In this document: positions 8,064 through 16,942 of the stretch, piece by piece
Layout: each line of letters opens with the position of its first letter
Numbering within the stretch: the first letter of the stretch is position 1
DNA from: Mucidula mucida
Lineage: Eukaryota > Basidiomycota > Agaricomycetes > Agaricales > Physalacriaceae
Assembly (NCBI GenBank): GCA_015501055.1
Contig: JADNYV010000707.1
Coordinates: 1 to 17,634, forward strand
Length of the DNA: 17,634 nucleotides
Reading direction: 5' to 3'
The notes under the pieces: model-generated
The model's database searches: none
Told to the model about the DNA's origin: nothing
Seen by the model: the letters and a program-made list of their open reading frames with translations, nothing else
Made by a program: the position numbers and the translations under genes

Positions 8064-11000
8064 CGCGCCGGTAGGAGCTCACGAGGTGGCTCCATAGTGC
8101 GGACGCGGTAGGAGGGGAACTGTTTCTGAAAGTCAGAGAACAGTAAGCGGGACAACATGTCTGCCATCACGTTGTCAACCCCGCGGATGTGCCGCACACG
8201 AACATCAATGCCGGTGCGCAGGACAATATCAGCAATGGCAAGCAGAACAGCATTGTGACTTGACTGTGAAGCAGCCAAAGTGTTAAACACTGAGACGGAG
8301 TCCAGACTGTCAGAATGGATTAACAGCCTGCGAGGCGGAGAGGGATGAGAGGCAGCATCATGAACAGCGCAAAGAATAGCTACAAGCTCCCTAAAGAAGG
8401 TGTCAACTCCGGTGATGGTTCGGAGTTGATAGCTAAAGCCATTCCCAGCATAGACGAAAGCGAGGCCCAGATTACTCGCATCTGTCCAATAGACCATATC
8501 AGCCTCAGAGTCATCCCACGCCTGCGCATTCACAAAGCGCACTCCGATGCAGTGTTGTAATGCATTGACAAACCAAGTGAGATCTGCTCTAACCTCAACG
8601 TTCAATGGAATGCCTTTGTACTGCAGTGTTTTACCGCTCATCTTGCGGTAGAGCTCTGTAAGTGCTGGCCGTGCCCAAGGCAGCACATTAAGAGCCCAGT
8701 TGAGATACCCACCCAAGGACTGCCACTCCTTGAGTACAGGCTTTTGCTGGGACAAGAACGACTGAATGGTGGTGATCATGTCCGCAATGGAGTCTGGTGA
8801 GAGAGAGATAGACCCGTGAACAGTGTCTAACCAGAAACCAATGATTTTTAGCTGAGGACCGTGTTCCTGCTTCTTATCTTCGTATGGGATGCCCAAAGAG
8901 TCCCACAGAAGGAGAAGCTGGACTTGACGTCGGGGACGTCGCTGTCCATGAAAGAGCACCAGATTGTGATTGGTGTCCCAGCCATAGTAGTCATCCATGT
9001 AGTCGTGCAGATCTGGTATATCTAGCTCCCAAGCAACCCAGTTAACCAGGCCAGAGAACGAACACCAGCAGTATGGTGATGCACGACTGCCAAAGATGAG
9101 ACGGCGCACAATGTGATAGCGGCCGTCGACAATGACAACTTGTTGTAGCTGCCAAATGGGATGAACGGGGAGATTGAGGAACGCTTTAGAGATGTCGCTC
9201 TTGAAAAGCAGGATCTCCTCGTGAGGATGAGCTTGTAGGACGTCATGCAGTACCTGCCCAAAGGAGTGCATATCGTCGTACTTGACTTTGGCATCAGCTC
9301 TGGCAATGCCGTCATTGAGACCATTGCCTGTATGGTCCATGACGACGCGTGGTTTACCCTTCTGCCAGACCACAAACATGGGTGACAGGCGCATTCCAGG
9401 CAAGAGCTTAAAGCCTTCTGGAAGCGCAGGGGACCAGCGGCCAGCAGCAACTTCTTGATCTCGCTGTTTGCGCAGCTCAACAAGATCGCACTCCTCAGTA
9501 GAGTAGTTGTCTCTAATCTTGTCTCTGAGGTGCGCTTCCCACTGACCATCGTGTAAAGGCCAGAACCCTTCACGGAGTGAGCGGATGATAGAGCTCACAA
9601 AGGGCTGATTGGGATGTTTGGCAAGAAGCCGCTCAAAGCGGTCAATGTCGATAGGTGTGCTGACCTTGATGTAGTCAGCTACTGCAGCAAGAGACTGCTG
9701 GATGGAGGAGTCGTTGAGAATTTGCTGAGGAGGTAAAGGAAGCGGAGGAGCAGTATAAGTGGAAGAGATGCTCGAAGGCGTTTTAGATTCTGATAGTACA
9801 TTGGTAGTAAATACATAACCACGCTTAAAGCGTGGTGGTGGTGGTACAGCGTCTGATTCACGCTTCAACGACTTAGGCTTCATCAGCGCCGCCTGAACTC
9901 GCTCCTGAACGAGCGACTGCTCGTTTGGCTTCGAGGAGGATGAGGCAGGCTGGTTGGCTCTTGGCTGTGTGCTTTCCTCCGCACTCACTGCAAGAACCGT
10001 GAAGACGGCCTGCGGAGCACGGAGATGAGCATTTACCCAGATTCCAATTCTGGCAAACAATGCGACGACGCGTCGCAGACTGTGAGCTGCCAGAGTCAGA
10101 GGACCGCTTGCGAGGATTTGCTCCCTCAGAGGTGCGCAACATCTCAGAGAGAAGAGGAAGCTGGAGCGCAGTGCGATCATCGAGATGGAAAGGAGAGTTA
10201 GCATAGCGAATGCGAGTCTCCTTATCACAGCGAATAGGGAACGCTGGATTCGAGGGTGTAGCGCGAAACAGCTCAATGATGAGTGCGCGGTAACCCCGGA
10301 GTTCGTCCTTGCGGTGAGGGTAGATGAGCCCAACACCGGTGGCATACGCATCGAAGACGCGTGTCCACTCGGACTCTTGGGTGAGGGTGCGGCGAGCAGT
10401 GGACTGGTCCTTGCGCATGATGACGTAGCCACCGGCAAAGTCCTTGGTGTCCTCCTGCTGATTTGTGCCAGAGTGAATGGAGGCAAAGAGCTTCTCAAAA
10501 TCCACATACTGCTCCAGCACAATGGAACGCCAGAAGGAGCGCGCAAATGGATCATGGAGTGACTGCATCTGACACGCATTGATGATAGCGTCGATGTCCT
10601 TCTCAGTAGTGAGGAGACGTCAAATGCGCTGAGTCTCCTCGATATGAGGAGTGAGGTTGGAGGGAGCTGCAAGCTGCGCAAGATGCGGAGCTGCAGCGAG
10701 GACTGAAGCAGAGATGCCGGACGGAGTAGACTCTGCTCTAAGGAGCCTAGAGAGCAACGAAGCTGATAACGGACCAGCCACGGGTCCGGCGGCTGAAGCG
10801 GGCTGCGCGGCAGGCGCTGTAGCAGCAGCAGCATCGAGCTGCGCTGCGAACGCGGCCCAAGCGGCCTCTTCAACGGCACGCCTTCGCGCCTCTTCATCCA
10901 GCTCTCGTTGGAATGTAGCATCGCGCTCAGGAGTCCTATCGTGCTCGGGAGCCTTGTCCGGCTTCTTGCGCTGTTCAATGATTTGGGCGACTTGTTCGAT

Positions 11001-11164
11001 GTAGTCGTCCATTTCGCCAGCAGACGCGCTGGTTTTGCGGGCAAGCTGCAAGAACTCGCCTTGGGATTTGATAGACCCATCCGCAAACCGCTTGACAAGG
11101 TCCTGAAGCTGCTCAGCGCGCAAGCGAATCGCTTTGCGCTCGTCTGGAACCTCCTCGCCCCCAT
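8045..11164 (-). CDS. Reverse transcriptase / RNase H (pol) of Ngaro-like element, copy B, uninterrupted
   Basis: The only uninterrupted pol frame in the window: 1039 codons from an ATG at 11164 to the stop at 8045. The last 600 or so residues carry the pre-RT block with REGFWP, RT with motif A Asp657 and YMDD at 722-725, and RNase H with D895, E926, D952 and D1002. The first 400 or so residues are the +1 frame read across gag; they are rich in Leu, Ser and Arg with no domain I recognise, and may not be translated as such. The ATG used here lies in a 16-nt inverted segment at the truncated 5' end, so it is a gain specific to this copy; in copies A and C the same frame starts at an ATG seven bases inside gag. 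Expression in the intact element is likely by +1 frameshift or leaky scanning. Confidence 0.82.
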   Translation of the reverse strand: MGARRFQTSAKRFACALSSFRTLSSGLRMGLSNPKASSCSLPAKPARLLAKWTTTSNKSPKSLNSARSRTRLPSTIGLLSAMLHSNESWMKRREGVPLKRPLGPRSQRSSMLLLLQRLPRSPLQPPDPWLVRYQLRCSLGSLEQSLLRPASLLQSSLQLRILRSLQLPPTSLLISRRLSAFDVSSLLRRTSTLSSMRVRCSHSMIHLRAPSGVPLCWSSMWILRSSLPPFTLAQISRRTPRTLPVATSSCARTSPLLAAPSPKSPSGHASSMRMPPVLGSSTLTARTNSGVTAHSSLSCFALHPRIQRSLFAVIRRLAFAMLTLLSISMIALRSSFLFSLRCCAPLREQILASGPLTLAAHSLRRVVALFARIGIWVNAHLRAPQAVFTVLAVSAEESTQPRANQPASSSSKPNEQSLVQERVQAALMKPKSLKRESDAVPPPPRFKRGYVFTTNVLSESKTPSSISSTYTAPPLPLPPQQILNDSSIQQSLAAVADYIKVSTPIDIDRFERLLAKHPNQPFVSSIIRSLREGFWPLHDGQWEAHLRDKIRDNYSTEECDLVELRKQRDQEVAAGRWSPALPEGFKLLPGMRLSPMFVVWQKGKPRVVMDHTGNGLNDGIARADAKVKYDDMHSFGQVLHDVLQAHPHEEILLFKSDISKAFLNLPVHPIWQLQQVVIVDGRYHIVRRLIFGSRASPYCWCSFSGLVNWVAWELDIPDLHDYMDDYYGWDTNHNLVLFHGQRRPRRQVQLLLLWDSLGIPYEDKKQEHGPQLKIIGFWLDTVHGSISLSPDSIADMITTIQSFLSQQKPVLKEWQSLGGYLNWALNVLPWARPALTELYRKMSGKTLQYKGIPLNVEVRADLTWFVNALQHCIGVRFVNAQAWDDSEADMVYWTDASNLGLAFVYAGNGFSYQLRTITGVDTFFRELVAILCAVHDAASHPSPPRRLLIHSDSLDSVSVFNTLAASQSSHNAVLLAIADIVLRTGIDVRVRHIRGVDNVMADMLSRLLFSDFQKQFPSYRVRTMEPPRELLPARWRECF
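9873..11148 (-). pseudogene. gag of Ngaro-like element, copy B (5'-truncated, nonsense mutation)
   Basis: Gag sequence that lacks its first 25 or so codons and the gag ATG, because the copy is broken at the position equal to 4316 in copy A. A stop codon at 10620-10622 (TGA for the CGA arginine of copy A residue 202) ends the N-terminal part; the frame then stays open to 9873. The second part shows the complete gag C-terminus that copy A has lost to frameshifts: the YPHRKDELRGYR block, a linker, a Cys/His cluster of the form CQNWNLGKC-SPC-CSECGGKH, then a Ser/Gly/Ala-rich end. The nonsense change is a CpG transition in a TCG context. This copy cannot make full gag. Confidence 0.8.
11149..11164. 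other. 16-nt micro-inversion at the copy B / R3 junction
   Basis: These 16 bases are the exact reverse complement of gag bases 4334-4349 of copy A, which should lie 17 bases further along in the normal orientation. They connect the gag break (equal to 4316) to the left edge of R3. The inverted segment would continue as tcgc and R3 begins acgc, so three bases of microhomology (cgc) lie at the join. The inversion supplies the ATG of the copy B pol frame. Confidence 0.85.
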
Positions 11165-11971
11165 ACGCAAAAATGCGGAGCTAACTGTGACCAGATAACA
11201 CAGGTTAGCTGGAGGGGAGTGAGAGGGTGCAGAGAGCGCACCTGTGACCAGATAGCCCACAGAATGTCCTTGAGAAGGAGTCCTTTGGAAAGGAATGGGT
11301 ATCTGGGCACAAAATGGGCATCAGCTCTGAAGAGCTGGATGTGAGACATTGGCACATACTGGAAGCAGGGAGAGCAGCGGGAGCGCTAGCGCTCTGGGGC
11401 CGGAGCGGACACTTCCAATAGGGTTCTAGGGTGCCAGTACATCAGTCCTGAGCAGGAGGACCGAGTAGAGCGAGTGGTGCTTGCCTGGGAGAGCAAAAGT
11501 GCGAATTCCCTCAAAATGGGCACTTTGGACCTGTCTGGACTGGTTTTGGGCTGGGTAGGCGGCTTCAGACAGTGCTCTAGAGGTGTATGGCATCAGTCCT
11601 GAGCAAGAGGACTGGAGGAATCACAAACTGCTTGTCTCTGTGAGATGATGATGGTAAGAGACAAAGAGGCAGAGTGTGTGGACTCTTGCTTAAACCTCCC
11701 AGGGCGCCCTGTGAGTGGCCTCTGTTGTTACTACAACACCAGACACAGGCTGGGTAAGTCCAGGAAGAGCCCAGAGAGTGGGCTGGCTGCAGTAGGAGCA
11801 GCAGAGAGCGAACATGATCCAGCTTTGGAGTGAAATGAGTGTTTGACTTGATTTAAGCTGTCTCATTGAACTCTCTTGAGTAGGAAGATGGGTAAAGGGG
11901 TAAGGTGGGGTGTGGAGTGTGCAGAGGCCTCTGAAAACGCTCCCTACCCTCGGAATCCGCGTTTACATCGA
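11165..11971. repeat. R3: 807-bp direct repeat (LTR-like)
   Basis: Third complete copy, same length and edges. It shares ggactcttgc and ggtggggtg with R2. The stem near the right end is weakened (actctcttgagtaggaaga). On the left it is joined to the micro-inversion, on the right directly to the middle of gag (copy C), with no tail or YR between. Confidence 0.85.
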
Positions 11972-12680
11972 GCACAATGGAGCGCCAGAAGGAGCGCGCA
12001 AATGGATCATGGAGTGACTGCATCTGACACGCATTGATGATAGCGTCGATGTCCTTCTCAGTAGTGAGGAGACGTCGAATGCGCTGGGTCTCCTCGATAT
12101 GAGGAGTGAGGTTGGAGGGAGCTGCAAGCTGCGCAAGATGCGGAGCTGCAGCGAGGACTGAAGCAGAGATGCCGGACGGAGTAGACTCTGCTCCAAGGAG
12201 CCTAGAGAGCAACGAAGCTGATAACGGACCAGCCACGGGTCCGGCGGCTGAAGCGGGCTGCGTGGCAGGCGCTGTAGCAGCAGCAGCATCGAGCTGCGCT
12301 GCGAACGCGGCCCAAGCGGCCTCTTCAACGGCACGCCTTCGCGCCTCTTCATCCAGCTCTCGTTGGAATGTAGCATCGCGCTCAGGAGTCCTATCGTGCT
12401 CGGGAGCCTTGTCGGGCTTCTTGCGCTGTTCAATGATTTGGGCGACTTGTTCGATATAGTCGTCCATTTTGCCAGCAGACGCGCCGGTTTTGCGGGCAAG
12501 CTGCAAGAACTCGCCTTGGGATTTGATAGACCCATCCGCAAACCGCTTGACAAGGTCCTGAAGCTGCTCAGCGTGCAAGCGAATCGCTTCGCGCTCGTCT
12601 GGATCCTGATCATAGGGCGAATGGGGGCGAGGAGGTGAATGATTGCGAGAGATACCATTGAGCTCGTCAACATCAGACAT
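11972..12680 (-). pseudogene. gag 5' fragment of Ngaro-like element, copy C
   Basis: The first 236 or so codons of gag from the ATG at 12680, then the sequence passes into R3 and stops at 11853 after 275 codons in total. It aligns with copy A 3685-4393 without any length change. Amino-acid differences from copy A include D8N, R36H, E71K and A139T, all G-to-A or C-to-T type, and all at CpG sites. The +1 frame from the second ATG (12673) is also open through the whole fragment. Pol and YR are missing, so this is a dead 5' remnant that keeps a complete leader. Confidence 0.82.
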
Positions 12681-13162
12681 GATCCGCTTCCTGGTTCAGG
12701 AACATTGTCAGCAGAATGTGCACCTAAGGCTGTCTGCGCAGGCTTCTCGCCCTCTTGCTGCCTTTTGGCCAGTCTAACACTCAGAACGCGAATGCCCTCG
12801 CAAAGAGAACACCCAGGTTGTAAGCGAATAGAGGGCGCCTGAGCTGGGTACCGACCGATCCTTAACCAAGCCTATCGAACACTCAGAGAGCGAACGTGTT
12901 ACGGCGCACTCAGAGAGCGAACTCGTCTATCAATCAGCGCCCTGATTTACACTCCTTGGTAGGAGTCAGGCACACGCTGTACAACCGGGTGTTGAACGCG
13001 GTCGCAAGCACAGGTTGCGCTGTACCACTGATCGACGATGACAAGGAAGTACAAGGAGGATACCGAGTCCAGGGAGGTATAGCACGCTGAGCGGAGTATT
13101 GAGCTCGATAAGCGGTGGTGAGCCGCTTGGAGAGGGATGTGTGGTGTAGCCACAGGGAAAGG
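12681..13162 (-). promoter_or_regulatory. 5' leader of YR element, copy C
   Basis: The same 482-bp leader as 4394-4875, with only scattered base changes (for example aacattg for aacgttg and gcgcac for gcacac), most at CpG. The acactcag direct repeats are kept. It ends at the same edge (cacagggaaagg) before R4 as copy A's leader does before R1, which supports this as the real 5' boundary next to the repeat. Confidence 0.5.
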
Positions 13163-13969
13163 ACGCAAAAATGCGGAGCTAACTGTGACCAGATAACACA
13201 GGTTAGCTGGAGGGGAGTGAGAGGGTGCAGAGAGCGCACCTGTGACCAGATAGCCCACAGAATGTCCTTGAGAAGGAGTCCTTTGGAAAGGAATGGGTAT
13301 CTGGGCACAAAATGGGCATCAGCTCTGAAGAGCTGGATGTGAGACATTGGCACATACTGGAAGCAGGGAGAGCAGCGGGAGCGCTAGCGCTCTGGGGCCG
13401 GAGCGGACACTTCCAATAGGGTTCTAGGGTGCCAGTACATCAGTCCTGAGCAGGAGGACCGAGTAGAGCGAGTGGTGCTTGCCTGGGAGAGCAAAAGTGC
13501 GAATTCCCTCAAAATGGGCACTTTGGACCTGTCTGGACTGGTTTTGGGCTGGGTAGGCGGCTTCAGACAGTGCTCTAGAGGTGTATGGCATCAGTCCTGA
13601 GTAAGAGGACTGGAGGAATCACAAACTGCTTGTCTCTGTGAGATGATGATGGTAAGAGACAGAGAGGCAGAGTGTGTGAGCTCTTGCTTAAACCTCCCAG
13701 GGCGCCCTGTGAGTGGCCTCTGTTGTTACTACAACACCAGACACAGGCTGGGTAAGTCCAGGAAGAGCCCAGAGAGTGGGCTGGCTGCAGTAGGAGCAGC
13801 AGAGAGCGAACATGATCCAGCTTTGGAGTGAAATGAGTGTTTGACTTGATTTAAGCTGTCTCATTGAACTTCCTTGAGTAGGAAGTTGGGTAAAGGGGTA
13901 AGGAGGGGTGTGGAGTGTGCAGAGGCCTCTGAAAACGCTCCCTACCCTCGGAATCCGCGTTTACATCGA
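13163..13969. repeat. R4: 807-bp direct repeat (LTR-like)
   Basis: Fourth complete copy, same length and edges. It is of the R1 subtype (gagctcttgc, ggaggggtg, intact acttcct/aggaagt stem at 13868-13886) and differs from R1 only at about two places (gagtaagag and agacagagag). It joins the copy C leader to module S of copy D. Confidence 0.85.
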
Positions 13970-14132
13970 CCTATGCTTGTTAGATCACACAAGGTTAGGT
14001 CAAAACTGGACCCCGAGGGCCCCATCAATTCAGCGTATCGTAAAGTGCCTACTATGCTATGTGTGTGTGTGTAGTGGAGGGGTGGATGGAGGTGCAAAAG
14101 GATGTTTACGAAACGCGAGATGAGGGAGGTTT
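13970..14132 (-). other. 3' non-coding tail of YR element copy D
   Basis: The same 163-bp tail as in copies A and B: module S, an uninterrupted TG microsatellite, a purine-rich stretch, then the YR stop codon. It is joined on the left directly to the right edge of R4. Confidence 0.6.
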
Positions 14133-15137
14133 TTAAGTAGAGGTTTTATTTTGAACTGCTAGCTGCTGAGCGGCACGTACTGCAGGATGGTCACGTATAT
14201 AGATCTTCCACGCAGAGGATGACCAACGGCCTAGGGCTTGGAGTATGGTCTCAGAGAGTCCAAGGGATGCATAGTGTGTTATACCCCCAGAACGAACCGA
14301 GTGACCACCAAAGTCTTTGCTCACCAGCGCAAAGAACTTGGACTCAAACCAGGATCTAGTTGGTACAATGCCATCTTCACGTATGAAGAGAGCCGCTCGA
14401 GCACCATGCAGTTTGTCTCTGCGGTGGACATACTGCTTCAGAAGGGTGATAGGATCAGCCACAGTCTGAGAGGTAAACAGTATGTCAGTGCCCTGATAGA
14501 AGGGATCGCTCTTATGATAAGGCAAGCGATAGCCTGCATACCCAGTCTCAAATGTGAGGCTGGCACGCTTGATGATCTTCTTCCAATCACGTAGCTTCTT
14601 CTGATTAGGCTGCACCAGCTCTCCCATCCGGTGAACAGCATAGAAGCCGCATGACATGATTGTAGCAAAGAGAAAGTCATCATACTTGTGGGTCTGGTTT
14701 GCGACGTCCACAAAGAGCTGAAGGTGATGAAGTCGAAGAGGGGGCTTCCTAGCTATAGGATCTGCCCGGACCTTCTTCGACCCACGGATAGCGGCTTGAA
14801 CAAGCGCTGAAGCACGAGCGTCACCAAAGTGAGGATAAAGGTCATTGAGGAAGTGCTTCGCCCCGGTTAAGTATTTAGGAGCAGAGCCAATGAATTGGGA
14901 CGTGTATGCAATGTAACGTGCTAGAGTCTCCGGAGTAGGATCCAGAGACAGATTGTGTGCTTTACAGAAGCGGGCGTAATCTCTAGCCCCAGTAGAGTAG
15001 TTGATACGCGTAGAGGTCTCGATAGCGTGGGCCTGCAGATACAAGACGAGTTCATCTAGTTTCTGCAAGTCCATAGGTGGGCGAGGGTGACGAGGCTGTC
15101 CGCCCTCGCCCAATGCCTCTAAAAGCACTCTCTCCAT
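14133..15137 (-). CDS. Tyrosine recombinase of Ngaro-like retroelement, copy D (intact)
   Basis: A complete 334-residue tyrosine recombinase. It differs from copy B at about two residues (Ala158, and Asp where B has Asn in YHKSDPF) and so looks closest to the ancestral protein. Catalytic set R170, H279, R282, W305 and Y313 is complete. The ATG at 15137 overlaps the pol stop by 19 nt as in the other copies. Because the pol frame next to it is broken by frameshifts, this gene could be a source of recombinase only if it is expressed independently or in trans. Confidence 0.92.
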   Translation of the reverse strand: MERVLLEALGEGGQPRHPRPPMDLQKLDELVLYLQAHAIETSTRINYSTGARDYARFCKAHNLSLDPTPETLARYIAYTSQFIGSAPKYLTGAKHFLNDLYPHFGDARASALVQAAIRGSKKVRADPIARKPPLRLHHLQLFVDVANQTHKYDDFLFATIMSCGFYAVHRMGELVQPNQKKLRDWKKIIKRASLTFETGYAGYRLPYHKSDPFYQGTDILFTSQTVADPITLLKQYVHRRDKLHGARAALFIREDGIVPTRSWFESKFFALVSKDFGGHSVRSGGITHYASLGLSETILQALGRWSSSAWKIYIRDHPAVRAAQQLAVQNKTST

Positions 15138-16942
15138 CGCGCCGGTAGGAGCTCACGAGGTGGCTCCATAGTGCGGACGCGGTAGGAGGGGAACTGTTTC
15201 TGAAAGTCAGAGAACAGTAAGCGGGACAACATGTCTGCCATCACGTTGTCAACCCCGCGGATGTGCCGCACACGAACATCAATGCCGGTGCGCAGGACAA
15301 TATCAGCAATGGCAAGCAGAACAGCATTGTGACTTGACTGTGAAGCAGCCAAAGTGTTAAACACTGAGACGGAGTCCAGACTGTCAGAATGGATTAACAG
15401 CCTGCGAGGCGGAGAGGGATGAGAGGCAGCATCATGAACAGCGCAAAGAATAGCTACAAGCTCCCTAAAGAAGGTGTCAACTCCGGTGATGGTTCGGAGT
15501 TGATAGCTAAAGCCATTCCCAGCATAGACGAAAGCGAGGCCCAGATTACTCGCATCTGTCCAATAGACCATATCAGCCTCAGAGTCATCCCACGCCTGCG
15601 CATTCACAAAGCGCACTCCAATGCAGTGTTGTAATGCATTGACAAACCAAGTGAGATCTGCTCTAACCTCAACGTTCAATGGAATGCCTTTGTACTGCAG
15701 TGTTTTACCGCTCATCTTGCGGTAGAGCTCTGTAAGTGCTGGCCGTGCCCAAGGCAGCACATTAAGAGCCCAGTTGAGATACCCACCCAAGGACTGCCAC
15801 TCCTTGAGTACAGGCTTTTGCTGGGACAAGAACGACTGAATGGTGGTGATCATGTCCGCAATGGAGTCTGGTGAGAGAGAGATAGACCCGTGAACAGTGT
15901 CTAACCAGAAACCAATGATTTTTAGCTGAGGACCGTGTTCCTGCTTCTTATCTTCGTATGGGATGCCCAAAGAGTCCCACAGAAGGAGAAGCTGGACTTG
16001 ACGTCGGGGACGTCGCTGTCCATGAAAGAGCACCAGATTGTGATTGGTGTCCCAGCCATAGTAGTCATCCATGTAGTCGTGCAGTCTGGTATATCTAGCT
16101 CCCAAGCAACCCAGTTAACCAGGCCAGAGAACGAACACCAGCAGTATGGTGATGCACGACTGCCAAAGATGAGACGGCGCACAATGTGATAGCGGCCGTC
16201 GACAATGACAACTTGTTGTAGCTGCCAAATGGGATGAACGGGGAGATTGAGGAACGCTTTAGAGATGTCGCTCTTGAAAAGCAGGATCTCCTCGTGAGGA
16301 TGAGCTTGTAGGACATCATGCAGTACCTGCCCAAAGGAGTGCATATCGTCGTACTTGACTTTGGCATCAGCTCTGGCAATGCCGTCATTGAGACCATTGC
16401 CTGTATGGTCCATGACGACGCGTGGTTTACCCTTCTGCCAGACCACAAACATGGGTGACAGGCGCATTCCAGGCAAGAGCTTAAAGCCTTCTGGAAGCGC
16501 AGGGGACCAGCGGCCAGCAGCAACTTCTTGATCTCGCTGTTTGCGCAGCTCAACAAGATCGCACTCCTCAGTAGAGTAGTTGTCTCTAATCTTGTCTCTG
16601 AGGTGCGCTTCCCACTGACCATCGTGTAAAGGCCAGAACCCTTCACGGAGTGAGCGGATGATAGAGCTCACAAAGGGCTGATTGGGATGTTTGGCAAGAA
16701 GCCGCTCAAGCGGTCAATGTCGATAGGTGTGCTGACCTTGATGTAGTCAGCTACTGCAGCAAGAGACTGCTGGATGGAGGAGTCATTGAGAATTTGCTGA
16801 GGAGGTAAAGGAAGCGGAGGAGCAGTGTAAGTGGAGGAGATGCTCGAAGGCGTTTTAGATTGTGATAGTACATTGGTAGTAATACATAACGCGCTTAAAG
16901 CGTGGTGGTGGTGGTACAGCGTCTGATTCACGCTTCAACGAC
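15119..16942 (-). pseudogene. Reverse transcriptase / RNase H (pol), copy D (multiple frameshifts)
   Basis: The pol domains of copy D. The part from the YMDD region through RNase H to the end (15119 to about 16083) is open. Compared with copy B, single bases are missing at about 16084 (just before LHDYMDD), 16709, 16881 and 16891, each of which shifts the frame. The middle part with motif A and REGFWP reads in another frame (15922-16671). No substitution creates a stop in the RT core; all damage is by one-base deletions. The protein cannot be made in one piece. The pattern may reflect decay or sequencing error. Confidence 0.8.
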
